A stretch of DNA of 64,000 nucleotides, taken from Micromonospora sp. R77 (lineage in GTDB: Bacteria; Actinomycetota; Actinomycetes; Mycobacteriales; Micromonosporaceae). This document shows, piece by piece, positions 18,047-27,232 of the stretch. How positions within the stretch are numbered: the stretch's first letter is position 1; the number at the start of each line of letters is the position of its first letter. Under the pieces are notes generated by a model. The model did not search any database. It was given only the letters and a program-made list of their open reading frames with translations, and had not been told where the DNA came from. The stretch is taken from the NCBI RefSeq assembly GCF_022747945.1, contig NZ_JALDST010000001.1, forward strand, positions 558,001 through 622,000, given 5' to 3'. The position numbers and the translations under genes were made by a program.

Positions 18047-19564
18047 ATGACGACGCGAACAGATGTGATCCCCGGCCAGCCCACCCTCACATCGTGGGCG
18101 ACTCAACAACGGAGGTTCCGACCACGGCGGTTCACCCCGTCGCCGGAGGAGCTGCGGTTTGCGTTCTACGGCCGGATGTCCACCATCGATCATCAGGATC
18201 GAGCGTCGTCGTGCCGGTGGCAGCGCAACTACGCCGAGGACCTGGTTGCCGGCCACGGTCGGATCGTGGTCGAGTTCTTCGACGAGGGTGTCTCTCGCCG
18301 GATCGCGTGGCCGGACCGGCCGCAGGCGGCACGGCTGCTCGCCGCCATGGCTGAGCCGGCGCGCGGGTTCGACGCGATCGTCGTGGGTGAGTACGAACGC
18401 GCCTTCCACGGCCAGCAACTCGAACAACTGACCCCCACCTTGCTCAAGCATGGTGTGCAGCTGTGGCTGCCGGAAACCCACGGACCGGTGGACTTCGACA
18501 ACCCCCGACAGGTGGCGCTGCTGGACCTGCTGGGCGTGCACTCCCAGCGGGAGGTGTCCCGGGCCCGGCACCGCACCACCGCCGCCATGCGCGCCCAAGC
18601 CGAACTCCAAGGACGGCATCTCGGTGGCCGACCACCCTACGGCTACCGCCTCGTGGACGCTGGTCCTCATCCGAACCGCGCCCACGCCGCCTGGGGACGC
18701 CGCCTGCACCGCCTGGAACCCGACCCGGCCACCGCACCCTGGGTCAGGTGGATCTTCGAGCAGCGGCTCGCCGGCTACAGCGTGGCCAGCATCGCCCGCG
18801 CCCTCAACGACACCGGCATACCCTGCCCGTCCGGCGCCGACCCGGCACGTAACCGCCACCGCAGCGGCCACCAATGGATGCTGACCACCGTCGCGGCGAT
18901 CCTCGCCAACCCCCGCTACACCGGCCGCCAAGTGTGGAACCGGCAACGCACCGACCACGACGACATCGAGCCAGACGGCACCATCAGCCGACACCACGAA
19001 ATCCAGCGCCGGAACGCCGCCCCACAGTGGGTCATCTCCCGCCAGATCGCCCACCCGCCACTGGTCACCGAGGCACAGTTCATCGCGGCCCAGGCCATCC
19101 ACACCGCGCCCACCCCAGCTGACGGCGCTCCCCGCCGCTACCTCCTGGCCGGCCTCGTGTGCTGCGGCGTCTGCGGCCGCATCATGGACTCCCACTGGGT
19201 CCACGGCCGCCCCGGATACCGCTGCCGGCACGGCCACACCAGCAGCCGTACCAAGACCTCACCCCGACCGAAGATCCTCTACATCCGGGAAGACCACCTG
19301 CTCGACCGCATCCGACACGACCGCGGACTACACCGGCACCAGCCTGCGCTGCGCAGCCCCGACCCGGATAAGGTCGCCACCTACCTGCACACCAACAACA
19401 TGATCATTGTGTGCGACCACCACGCATGGACCATCGAATCCGAGACCGCGGTACACACGCTCAACCGACACGGAAGCGGCTTCGCCGCCACAGCAAAAAT
19501 CCCCGCCCAACGGGACGGGGATCACGCAAAACACGAAGAACTATCACGCTTCGTGTGGAAATAA
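18047..19564 (+). CDS. Serine recombinase (resolvase plus recombinase domains)
   Basis: 505 residues. The N-terminal resolvase domain has FYGRMST with the candidate nucleophile Ser45, and REVSRARHRT at the start of the connecting helix. A recombinase domain spans about 195-300 (GRHLGGRPPYGYRLVDAG... WIFEQRLAGYSVASIARALN... LANPRYTGRQVWNR). A zinc-ribbon segment LVCCGVCGRIM...YRCRHGH sits near residue 370. GGAGG precedes ATG 18047. The stop codon lies two bases from the 3' end of tRNA-Leu, so the gene occupies the extreme right end of the putative element. Serine integrases of this size catalyse directional integration or excision. A related fragment at 6835 marks the other end. Family certain; use of the tRNA site is inference. 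Confidence 0.88.
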   Translation: MTTRTDVIPGQPTLTSWATQQRRFRPRRFTPSPEELRFAFYGRMSTIDHQDRASSCRWQRNYAEDLVAGHGRIVVEFFDEGVSRRIAWPDRPQAARLLAAMAEPARGFDAIVVGEYERAFHGQQLEQLTPTLLKHGVQLWLPETHGPVDFDNPRQVALLDLLGVHSQREVSRARHRTTAAMRAQAELQGRHLGGRPPYGYRLVDAGPHPNRAHAAWGRRLHRLEPDPATAPWVRWIFEQRLAGYSVASIARALNDTGIPCPSGADPARNRHRSGHQWMLTTVAAILANPRYTGRQVWNRQRTDHDDIEPDGTISRHHEIQRRNAAPQWVISRQIAHPPLVTEAQFIAAQAIHTAPTPADGAPRRYLLAGLVCCGVCGRIMDSHWVHGRPGYRCRHGHTSSRTKTSPRPKILYIREDHLLDRIRHDRGLHRHQPALRSPDPDKVATYLHTNNMIIVCDHHAWTIESETAVHTLNRHGSGFAATAKIPAQRDGDHAKHEELSRFVWK

Positions 19565-19565
19565 C

Positions 19566-19580
19566 GTGTCCGAGGGGGGA
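19566..19580. repeat. 15-bp direct repeat copy in the tRNA-Leu 3' end
   Basis: GTGTCCGAGGGGGGA is identical to 5970-5984. It covers the acceptor 3' strand, the discriminator and part of the T-arm of tRNA-Leu. The pair encloses about 13.6 kb. Confidence 0.5.
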
Positions 19581-19650
19581 CTTGAACCCCCACGCCCTAT
19601 ACGGGCACTAGCACCTCAAGCTAGCGCGTCTGCCATTCCGCCACCCGGAC
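19567..19650 (-). tRNA. tRNA-Leu (anticodon GAG)
   Basis: An 84-base class II tRNA. The acceptor strands GTCCGGG and CTCGGAC pair, with discriminator A. The D-arm region GGCGGAATGGCAGACGC is typical of leucine tRNAs. The anticodon stem CTAGC/GCTAG closes loop TTGAGGT, giving anticodon GAG. The long variable arm is built on GTGCCCGTATAGGGCGTG, and the T-arm GGGGGTTCAAGTCCCCC is intact. CCA is not encoded. The serine recombinase gene ends two bases beyond its 3' end. Confidence 0.93.
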
Positions 19651-19894
19651 CTGCTCGCCCAGCCTACCCTGTCGGCCGGAGGCGACCTCGTCGCCCCTCG
19701 GCCGCCCTGGCGGGCCGCACGGGGCATTACTGTACACGGCCCGGATGGATCATGCACATCGCCGCAGCCTGGCCGATCATGCCGGGCATAACCGCAGGTC
19801 AGCGGCATGGTCGGCGGACTCGCTCGGCCGCCGGGCCGGGGCGCCGTAGTCGGCGGGTGGCGTCCGGCCACCGACTACGGGCAGCATTGCTGGC

Positions 19895-22273
19895 GTGTCC
19901 GACCCCTTCCCCCTGAGCGTCGCTCGGCACCAGGCGCTCGCCCTGCGTTCCGCCGGTGACCTGGCCACCGCCCGCCAGTTGCTGGAAGCCGCGGTCGAGT
20001 CGGCCCGTCCGGCGTACGGGGAGGACCACCCGGAGGTGCTGGAGAACGCCCATCTGCTGGCCCGGCTGCATCACGAGGCGGATGACCCGACCGCGGCCCG
20101 GCGGGTGCTGGAGGAGACGTACGCGGCCGGGGAGCGCGGGCGCGGCGACGCCGACCCGCTGATGCTGGCGGTCTCCTATGACCTGGCCGTGGTGGCCGAG
20201 GAGCTGGGCAACCGGCACGAGGCCCGCCGCAACTACAGCCGCGTCGCCACCGTCGGGCCCGCCGTGCTCGGTCCCGACCACCCCGCCGTACGCAACGCCC
20301 GTGAGTACCTCGGCGAGGGCGCTCCGGGACCGCAGCCGGACCTCGCCGGGCCGACCATGACCCTGCCGTCGGTGCCCGCCCCCCGCTCTCCGCACGCCGG
20401 GTCGGCGGCACCACCGGCCCGGGCTGTCCCCGCCGCGCCTATGCCGGCACCGCCCCTGACCGGGCCGGACCGGCCACTCCGTGGACCCGAAGTCCAGCCG
20501 CAGCCGCAGCCGCAGCCGACGATCGCACCGGCCGCCGCGCACGTCCCGGAACCGTCGCCCTGGGCACCGCCGTCCGCGGCGACGGTTCCGCCCCGGCCAG
20601 CGCCCGGACCGGCGACCAGCCCGGCCGTTCCCGCCCTCCCGCCCAGCCCCGCGCCGCTCCCGGCATCCTCCTCACCGTGGAGCCCGAGACCGGCACCGTG
20701 GAGCCCGGCACCCACCGCATCTCCCGGCCCTGCCTCCACTCCTGCCGACCCGACCTTCGCGCCACCCGGCCCGGCCGCCGCACCCCCGGTGCCGTCGTCC
20801 GCACCGGCGCCTCGAACGCCGCTGGGACCGCGGACGCCGTCACCGGTACCGCCGGTCGCCCCACCGGCGTCGGTCACCGCCCGACCGGCCGGCACGTCGG
20901 CGTCGGCCGGTGGAGCGGCAACACCTTCAGCGGAGGCACCCGTTGCGGCGCCTGGTGTACCGAGCGGGACGGGTGACCAGCAGCCGGGGGTGCGCGCACC
21001 TGGCTGGGCGAAGCCGACCATCGCGGTGCAGCAGATCGCCCCGCTGCTGGAGACGACGGCGCCGCCGACCGGGGCGACGATCCCGCCGGCACCGCCGGCT
21101 CGGACTCCGGTCGTCCCGAGCCCGGACGGGCCGCTCCCCCCGCCCCCGGTAGTGCCCCGGCTCCAGCGGAACGCATCCGCCAGCCCGACCCCGGCCGGCG
21201 GACTACCCGCCGGCACGTCGGCGGGGCCTCCGAACGGCCCGACCGGCATCGCCCACCCGACCAGCAGCGCTTCCTTTCCGACCAGCGGCGCTCCCACTAC
21301 CGCCCCTCCGGTCAGCGGACCGCCCGGCTCCTACCCGACCAGCGGCGCGCCGGCCACCGCCCAGCCGACCAGCGGACCACCCGCCGTCTCCTACACGACC
21401 AGCGGCGTTCCCACCAACGCCCACCCGGCCGGCGGACCCGGGCCCTCCTACCCGACCGCGACGCCCTACCCGGCCCAGCAGGAACTCGGAGCACCCCAAC
21501 CGGCGGGACGAGTGCCCGGAACGCCGGTCGGTGGCCCGCACGTCGATGCGCCGGCCGGACCACGTGCCAACGCGGCGGCCGGACCGCGAGTCGACGCGCC
21601 GGCCGAGCCGCCGCACCCGGTCGGCGGTCCGGCCTTCGGCCCGCCGCCGGTGAACCCGGCGGCACCGGTCGGCGGGTCGCCGTCACCGGAGTGGGCGACG
21701 ACGTCGTGGAGCGGCGTCCCGGCGGGGCACCTCGCCGACCGACCGGCACCGGGCCACGTGGAGCCACCCTTCCCGGCGTACCCCGGGGAGCAGGGCGGGC
21801 CACCGCCGGCGGCGTACCCGATGGGGGCGGAGCCGGCGTCGCGCGGGCGCAGGCGGGCGGTCGTGGCCGGCGGGGTCGCGGTCGCGGTGGCCGCGCTGGT
21901 CGGGGTGGGTGCGGTGGTGCTGGGCCGGGACGATCCGGCGCCCGCGCCGGCACCCGGGCCGACGGGCGCGGCGCCGGAGGCGTCCGGTGCGCCGCCGGGC
22001 GGGCTGGAGCTGCGCGACGACAGCACCACCATCACCATCACCTGGACGGACCCGACCGGCGGCGGGGTGCCGTTCATGGTGGCGGGCGGCCGGGCCGGCC
22101 AGCGGTTGGGGGTGATGGCCACGGTGGACGCGGGGCAGACCAGCTACACGGTGAACGGGCTGAACGCCCGGCTGGACTACTGCTTCACGGTGCTCGCGGT
22201 CTATTCGACGGACAGCTTCGCAACCTCCGGGCAGGTCTGCACGGACCGGGAGGGTGGCCGGTCGCCGGGTTGA
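19895..22273 (+). CDS. TPR-containing membrane protein with Pro-rich linker and Fn3-like C-terminus
   Basis: 792 residues from GTG 19895. Residues 5-150 hold TPR-like helical pairs (ALRSAGDLATARQLLEAAVE, YDLAVVAEELGNRHEARRNY). A long Pro/Ala/Ser-rich segment (about 160-640) follows, with loosely repeated PTSGAP/PTSGPP units. One membrane helix, AVVAGGVAVAVAALVGVGAV, lies near 655. The last 110 residues resemble a fibronectin type III fold (TITITWTDPTGGGVPF... YTVNGLNARLDYCFTVLAVY). The TPR part is probably cytoplasmic and the Fn3-like part outside. It heads the block that contains a second Fn3 protein, MoxR and DUF58. Function unknown; domain reading moderately sure. Confidence 0.75.
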   Translation: MSDPFPLSVARHQALALRSAGDLATARQLLEAAVESARPAYGEDHPEVLENAHLLARLHHEADDPTAARRVLEETYAAGERGRGDADPLMLAVSYDLAVVAEELGNRHEARRNYSRVATVGPAVLGPDHPAVRNAREYLGEGAPGPQPDLAGPTMTLPSVPAPRSPHAGSAAPPARAVPAAPMPAPPLTGPDRPLRGPEVQPQPQPQPTIAPAAAHVPEPSPWAPPSAATVPPRPAPGPATSPAVPALPPSPAPLPASSSPWSPRPAPWSPAPTASPGPASTPADPTFAPPGPAAAPPVPSSAPAPRTPLGPRTPSPVPPVAPPASVTARPAGTSASAGGAATPSAEAPVAAPGVPSGTGDQQPGVRAPGWAKPTIAVQQIAPLLETTAPPTGATIPPAPPARTPVVPSPDGPLPPPPVVPRLQRNASASPTPAGGLPAGTSAGPPNGPTGIAHPTSSASFPTSGAPTTAPPVSGPPGSYPTSGAPATAQPTSGPPAVSYTTSGVPTNAHPAGGPGPSYPTATPYPAQQELGAPQPAGRVPGTPVGGPHVDAPAGPRANAAAGPRVDAPAEPPHPVGGPAFGPPPVNPAAPVGGSPSPEWATTSWSGVPAGHLADRPAPGHVEPPFPAYPGEQGGPPPAAYPMGAEPASRGRRRAVVAGGVAVAVAALVGVGAVVLGRDDPAPAPAPGPTGAAPEASGAPPGGLELRDDSTTITITWTDPTGGGVPFMVAGGRAGQRLGVMATVDAGQTSYTVNGLNARLDYCFTVLAVYSTDSFATSGQVCTDREGGRSPG

Positions 22274-22425
22274 CCGTCGCGCCACTGCGGACACGCTGGG
22301 TGTCCACAGGCGGACGGTGCGGGTTCCCCCGCCCGCGACCGGCCCATATGATGGCTCCCGGCTCTGGGGAGGGTCGCGGCCGCACGGCCCGTCTCCCCCG
22401 CACCGAGACGGGAAGGCGACCGGCT

Positions 22426-25062
22426 GTGGCCACCATCGAGGACGTCGCGCACACCGGGACGGAGCCGGCCCGGCCCCGCCGCCCCCGCCTCCGGCGGGGC
22501 GGGCTGGTGACCATCGGTACGGTGGCCGCGCTGCTGGCCGCCATGGGGTTGACCGTCCTCGGCCTCGGCGCCGCCGACAACGCGGTGGCGAACTACGACG
22601 CCGCGTCCTGGCTGTGGAGCACGGGCCGCAGCGAGCTGGCCCGGGTCAACGGGGTCACCGCCCGGGTCGACACCCGGGTCGAGGTGCCGGGCGCGCGCCG
22701 GCACTCGGTGCAGGTCACCCAGACCGACCGGCTGCTGGTGCTGCGGGATCTGCGGACCGGTCAGGTCAGCTCGCTGGACCTGGCCACGCTGCAGATCACC
22801 GCGACCACGCCGACCACGCCCGGTCTCGGGGTCAACGTGGTGCTGCACGAGGAGACCGCGTTCGTGGTGGACGCGGTGCAGGGCATCGTGCGGCAACTCG
22901 ACCCCCGGTCGTTGACGCCGGTGGGCGAGCCGGTCCGCTATCCGCCGGGGATCACCGGCGGCGCGTTCGACGGCAAGGGTCGCCTGTGGATCGCGGTGCC
23001 GAGCGAGGGTACGGTCTCCGCGGTCACGGGCGCCGCGCTGCCGACCCGGACGGGTGCGCCGCCGTCGCCGGGTGCCGGGTTGAGCCCGAAGCGGGTCGAG
23101 ACGTACGACGTGGCGGAGCCCGCGCACGAGCTGGTGGTCTCCACCCTGGACGACGGGGTGGCGGTGCTCGACCGCACTTCGGCCTCGCTGGTCACGGTGC
23201 GTTCCGGGCAGACCCGGCGGGCGAGGCTGACGTTGAGCGCCCCGGCCACCCTGCCGGCGCGGACCAGCGGCACCCAGGTGCCCGTCACGGTGCCCGGCGA
23301 GCGGCGGGTGCACGTGGTCGGCGAGGACGGCGAGGTGCGGCAGTTCACCGTGCCGGGCAGCGGCACCGAACTGAGCCCGGCGGTGGCCTGGGCGGGGCGG
23401 TTCTACTGCGGCGACGAGACGACCGGCACGGTCTACTCGTTCGACGCCGACGGCAAGCTGGTGGACACCGTTCCCGGCACCGGTTCCGCCGGCCCGCTGG
23501 AGCTGGAGGTGCGGGAGAACCACCTGTTCATCAACGCTCCGAACGCGGCGACCGCCCGGGTGGTGGACGACCACCACCAGGTCCGCACGGTCAACAAGTA
23601 CGCCAACGACGTGCTCGGCGGCGACCCGCCGCCGGTCGCCCCGCCGCCCCCGCCGAAGAAGCCGCAGGTGGGCAAGCCGGGCGCGCCCCGGAACGTCACC
23701 GCCGCCGCCGGCAACGCCTCGGCCCGGGTGAGCTGGCGGGCCGCCGCCGCGAACGGCGCCGAGATCAGCCGGTACGTGGTGGAGGGCGCCGGCCAGCGGC
23801 ACGAGGTGGGCGCCAACCAACGGGCGGTGGAGGTCACCGGCCTGACCAACGGGGAGACGTACACCTTCGCGGTGCACGCGGTGAACGCCAAGGGCGACGG
23901 GCCGGCGCGCCGGAGCAACCCGGTGACGCCGACCGCGGCGGTGCCCGACCCGCCGTCGGCCGTCACCGCCGAGGCCCGGCCGGACGGCACGGTGCTGGTG
24001 ACCTGGCCGGCCGCGAACGGGCAGGGCAACACCATCGCCAGGTACGCGGTGACCGCGACCTCGGCCGGCACCAACGCCCCGGCCGGCGAGTCGACGAAGA
24101 CGCAGCTGATCGTGCCGGCCGGTGAGTTGGAGTACGGCACCCAGTACGCCTTCACCGTGGTCAGCGTCAACGACAAGGGCGCCGGTTCGGCGGCCTCCCC
24201 GGTCAGCAACACGGTGGTGCCGTTCGCCCCGCCGGCCCCGGCGACCGAACTGCGCGCCACCACCGTCGCCAACCGGCCGGGTACCATCGCGGTGCAGTGG
24301 GCACCGGCGGTGGACAACGGCCGCCCGGTCACGAAATACCTGGTGGACGTGGGCGGGCGGAGCAGCGAGGTGACCGACACCCGGGCCACCGTCAGCGGGC
24401 TCGGCGACGGGCAGAACGTGACGGTCAAGGTGAAGGCGGTCAACGAGGCCGGCCCCGGCCCGGAGGCCACCACCACCGCCCGTACCGTGGCCGCGCCCCG
24501 GGTCACGGTGACCGGCTCGTCGGCCGACGCGACCTCGGTGACGGTCACGTTCACGGTGGACGCGGGCGGCGGGAAGGCCACCTGCTCGGCGGTAGCGGGC
24601 GGGAAGAGCGCCAGCGGCAACTGTGCGAGCCTGCGGGTGACCGGGTTGACGCCGGGGACGGCGTACTCGGTGACGGTGACGGCGAGCAACGCGGCCGGCA
24701 AGGGCACCGCCGACCGGACCCAGTCGACCGACCCGCTGTACGGCATCGCCACCTGCAACAACGGCCCGACGGGCGACCAGCGCACCTACTGTGACCGCGA
24801 CGTGCCCGGGGACCGCAACGGCAACGAGATCTTCTCGGTGCCGCGCCAGGACAACGCCGAGCAGGTGGGCTGGGCGAAGCCCGGCACCCGGCTGAAGGCG
24901 TACTGCCGGATCCAGGGCGAGAACGTCGACTCGTGGATCTACAACAGCCAGAAGCAGAGCACCTGGTGGGTGCGGGTCGAGTACAAGGGACGGAACTACA
25001 TTCCGTGGGCCTGGCTCAACCTGTCCGGCGGCGACACCATCACCGTCCTGCCCACCTGCTGA
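22426..25062 (+). CDS. Membrane-anchored Fn3-repeat protein with propeller-like domain
   Basis: 878 residues from GTG 22426; a longer start at ATG 22348 is possible but lies in weakly coding sequence. A short basic head is followed by a membrane helix, VTIGTVAALLAAMGLTVLGL, near residue 35. Residues about 85-390 are repetitive strand-rich units such as AFDGKGRLWIAVPSEGTVSA, suggesting a beta-propeller. At least three fibronectin III modules (about 415-690) have the pattern 'PSAVTAEARPDGTVLVTWPA... YAVTA', a fourth degenerate module follows, and the C-terminus is a Cys-containing domain with GTRLKAYCRIQGENVDSWIY that looks SH3-like. It sits directly before MoxR. Probably a secreted or surface protein assembled with the downstream membrane proteins (inference). 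Confidence 0.75.
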   Translation: MATIEDVAHTGTEPARPRRPRLRRGGLVTIGTVAALLAAMGLTVLGLGAADNAVANYDAASWLWSTGRSELARVNGVTARVDTRVEVPGARRHSVQVTQTDRLLVLRDLRTGQVSSLDLATLQITATTPTTPGLGVNVVLHEETAFVVDAVQGIVRQLDPRSLTPVGEPVRYPPGITGGAFDGKGRLWIAVPSEGTVSAVTGAALPTRTGAPPSPGAGLSPKRVETYDVAEPAHELVVSTLDDGVAVLDRTSASLVTVRSGQTRRARLTLSAPATLPARTSGTQVPVTVPGERRVHVVGEDGEVRQFTVPGSGTELSPAVAWAGRFYCGDETTGTVYSFDADGKLVDTVPGTGSAGPLELEVRENHLFINAPNAATARVVDDHHQVRTVNKYANDVLGGDPPPVAPPPPPKKPQVGKPGAPRNVTAAAGNASARVSWRAAAANGAEISRYVVEGAGQRHEVGANQRAVEVTGLTNGETYTFAVHAVNAKGDGPARRSNPVTPTAAVPDPPSAVTAEARPDGTVLVTWPAANGQGNTIARYAVTATSAGTNAPAGESTKTQLIVPAGELEYGTQYAFTVVSVNDKGAGSAASPVSNTVVPFAPPAPATELRATTVANRPGTIAVQWAPAVDNGRPVTKYLVDVGGRSSEVTDTRATVSGLGDGQNVTVKVKAVNEAGPGPEATTTARTVAAPRVTVTGSSADATSVTVTFTVDAGGGKATCSAVAGGKSASGNCASLRVTGLTPGTAYSVTVTASNAAGKGTADRTQSTDPLYGIATCNNGPTGDQRTYCDRDVPGDRNGNEIFSVPRQDNAEQVGWAKPGTRLKAYCRIQGENVDSWIYNSQKQSTWWVRVEYKGRNYIPWAWLNLSGGDTITVLPTC

Positions 25063-25087
25063 CCCCAGTCGAGGAGCACCGGAGCAC

Positions 25088-26083
25088 GTGAACAGCCACG
25101 AACCGCTCACCCAGCCGGAGGTGCAGGGCTTCGCCGCCCTGGCCGCCCGGCTGGCCGAGAACGTCAACGCGGTCGTGCTGGGCAAGCCGCAGGTGGTCCG
25201 GCTGGCGTTGACCGCGCTCTTCGCCCAGGGGCACGTACTGCTGGAGGACGTGCCCGGGGTCGGCAAGACCACCCTGGCCCGGGCCGTCGCGGCCACCGTG
25301 CAGGGCGAGTGGCGGCGCATCCAGTTCACCCCGGACCTGCTCCCCTCGGACGTCTCCGGAGTGACCATCTTCAACCAGGCCACCCGGGGCTTCGAGTTCC
25401 ACCCCGGTCCGGTCTTCGCCAACATCGTCATCGCCGACGAGATCAACCGGGCGTCGCCGAAGACCCAGTCGGCGCTGCTGGAGGTGATGGAGGAGCGGAC
25501 GGTCACCGTGGACGGCGTACGCCACCCGGTGCCGCAGCCGTTCCTGGTGGTCGCCACCCAGAACCCGGTGGAGATGGACGGCACCTACCGGCTCCCGGAG
25601 GCCCAGCTCGACCGGTTCCTGGTGAAGCTCTCGGTGGGCTACCCGGACGAGGCGGTCGAGGTGGAGGTGCTGCGCGGGGCCACGGTCCGCTCCCCCGACT
25701 CGCTGAGCCCGGTCACCGACACGGCCACCGTGGGGGAGATGGTGAAGATGGCCCGCCGGGTGCACATCGCCGAGCCGCTCTACACGTACGCGGTCCGGCT
25801 GGCCGCCGCGACGCGTACCCACCCGCAGGTGCGGGTCGGGGTGAGTCCCCGGGGCGTGATCGCGCTGACCCGGGCGGCCTGCGCGTACGCGCTGGTCGAC
25901 GGGCGGGGCTGGATCATGCCGGAGGACCTGAAGACCCTCGCCGAGCCGGTCTTCGCGCACCGGCTGCTGCTCACCGCCGACGCGCAGGTGCGCGGGGTGA
26001 CGGCCGCCGAGGTGCTGCGCCAGGCCGTCGCCTCGGTGCCGGTGCCGCTCCCCTCCGGCCAGCCCGCCCCGGTACGCGGCTGA
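25088..26083 (+). CDS. MoxR-family AAA+ ATPase
   Basis: 331 residues from GTG 25088 with a nearby GGAG. Walker A is EDVPGVGKTTLAR and Walker B VIADEINRASPKTQSALLEV; sensor-type VVATQNPVEMDGTYRLPEAQ and the arginine-rich DRFLVKL segment follow. These are the full MoxR set. MoxR proteins act as chaperone-like ATPases for the maturation of neighbouring membrane or von-Willebrand-type proteins. The gene is three bases from the DUF58 gene, and the conserved MoxR-DUF58-transglutaminase order is kept. Length and motifs are normal for the family. Confidence 0.92.
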   Translation: MNSHEPLTQPEVQGFAALAARLAENVNAVVLGKPQVVRLALTALFAQGHVLLEDVPGVGKTTLARAVAATVQGEWRRIQFTPDLLPSDVSGVTIFNQATRGFEFHPGPVFANIVIADEINRASPKTQSALLEVMEERTVTVDGVRHPVPQPFLVVATQNPVEMDGTYRLPEAQLDRFLVKLSVGYPDEAVEVEVLRGATVRSPDSLSPVTDTATVGEMVKMARRVHIAEPLYTYAVRLAAATRTHPQVRVGVSPRGVIALTRAACAYALVDGRGWIMPEDLKTLAEPVFAHRLLLTADAQVRGVTAAEVLRQAVASVPVPLPSGQPAPVRG

Positions 26084-26086
26084 GCC

Positions 26087-27232
26087 GTGCGGATCACCGC
26101 CCGGGGTGTCGGGCTGCTCGTCGCCGCCGTCGTGCTGCTGGTCGCCGGTTTCCGTTTCGCGTACCCGGAGCTGACCGTGCTCGGCGCGGCGGCCGGCGTC
26201 GCTGTCGGGTACGCCCTGGTCACGGCGGCCTGGCGGCCCCGGCTGGCGGTGACCCGCAGCGTCGACCCGGACCGGGTGGCCCGGGGCGAGCCGGCCGTGG
26301 TGACGCTGATCGTGCGGAACACCGGGCGGCTGCGGGCGGCGAACCTGCTGGCGGAGGACCGCTGCGGCGACAGGTGCGTGCCGGTGCCGGTGCTGCGGTT
26401 GCGGCCGGGGCGGGACACCACGGTCCGCTACGACGTGCCGACCCACCGCCGCGGCGTGGTGCCGATCGGCCCGCTGCGGGTCACCCGCCGCGACCCGCTC
26501 GGGCTGGTCGCGCTGGCCCGACCGTACGGGGAGACCGTGCCGGTCTGGGTGCACCCGCGCATCCATCCGCTCGGCGCGGTGCCGCCGGGGGCGGGACGCA
26601 GCCTGGACGGCCGCACCGACGCGGTGCCGCACGGGTCGATCACCTTCGACTCGCTGCGGGAGTACGTGGTCGGCGACGAGCTGCGCCGGGTGCACTGGCG
26701 GACCAGCGCCCGGGTGGGTGAGCTGATGGTGCGGGAGAACGTGGACACCAGCCTGCCCCGGCTGGTGGTGGTGCTGGACAACCGGGCCGCCGCGCACCCG
26801 GTGCGGTCGGCCGGGGTGGCGGAGTCCTTCGAGGCCGGCTGCGAGGCGGCCGCGTCGGTGGTGGCCGCCGCCGTCCGCGAGGACCTGCCGGTGACCCTGC
26901 TGCTGGTGGCGCCGGACCCGGCGGGTGGTGACCCGCCGCTGGACCGGCTGGCCGCGGCCGGGCTGACCGACGGGGGCGGGGACGTGCTGTCGACGGCGGT
27001 GAGCCGGTTGCGGCAGGAGCGGCTCGGCGACACCCTGGTCTTCCTGACCGGGCCGGGTGGCCGTGGTGACCTCGGGCATGTCGGCGCGCTGCGGGGGACG
27101 TACCCGTCGGTGATGGTGGCGGTCCTCGGCGCGACCGAACCGACGCCGCCGGGCGGCGCGGGCCTGGTGGTGCTGGATGCGGCCGACGGCGCGGAGTTCG
27201 CCGCCGGGTGGGACGGGATCCGCCGGTGGTGA
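26087..27232 (+). CDS. DUF58 membrane protein
   Basis: 381 residues from GTG 26087. Two N-terminal membrane helices (GVGLLVAAVVLLVAGFRFAY and LTVLGAAAGVAVGYALVTAA) precede a large soluble part. The DUF58 signature FDSLREYVVGDELRRVHWRT is at about residues 186-205, with LMVRENVDTSLPRLVVVLDN just after it, leading into a von-Willebrand-A-like fold. The stop overlaps the start of the next gene (GTGA). DUF58 proteins are regular partners of MoxR ATPases. No odd features. Confidence 0.9.
   Translation: MRITARGVGLLVAAVVLLVAGFRFAYPELTVLGAAAGVAVGYALVTAAWRPRLAVTRSVDPDRVARGEPAVVTLIVRNTGRLRAANLLAEDRCGDRCVPVPVLRLRPGRDTTVRYDVPTHRRGVVPIGPLRVTRRDPLGLVALARPYGETVPVWVHPRIHPLGAVPPGAGRSLDGRTDAVPHGSITFDSLREYVVGDELRRVHWRTSARVGELMVRENVDTSLPRLVVVLDNRAAAHPVRSAGVAESFEAGCEAAASVVAAAVREDLPVTLLLVAPDPAGGDPPLDRLAAAGLTDGGGDVLSTAVSRLRQERLGDTLVFLTGPGGRGDLGHVGALRGTYPSVMVAVLGATEPTPPGGAGLVVLDAADGAEFAAGWDGIRRW

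Noticed and set aside
21240..21480. Repeated PTSGAP-type units that resemble a short tandem repeat array
   Set aside because: They are degenerate codon-level repeats in the Pro-rich linker of the TPR protein, with no CRISPR-like spacing or identical repeats.
22201..25584. A 1127-residue open frame on the minus strand opposite the Fn3 protein and MoxR genes
   Set aside because: It is rich in Arg/Gly/Ala/His without motifs and lies opposite well-conserved genes; long antisense frames are expected at this G+C.
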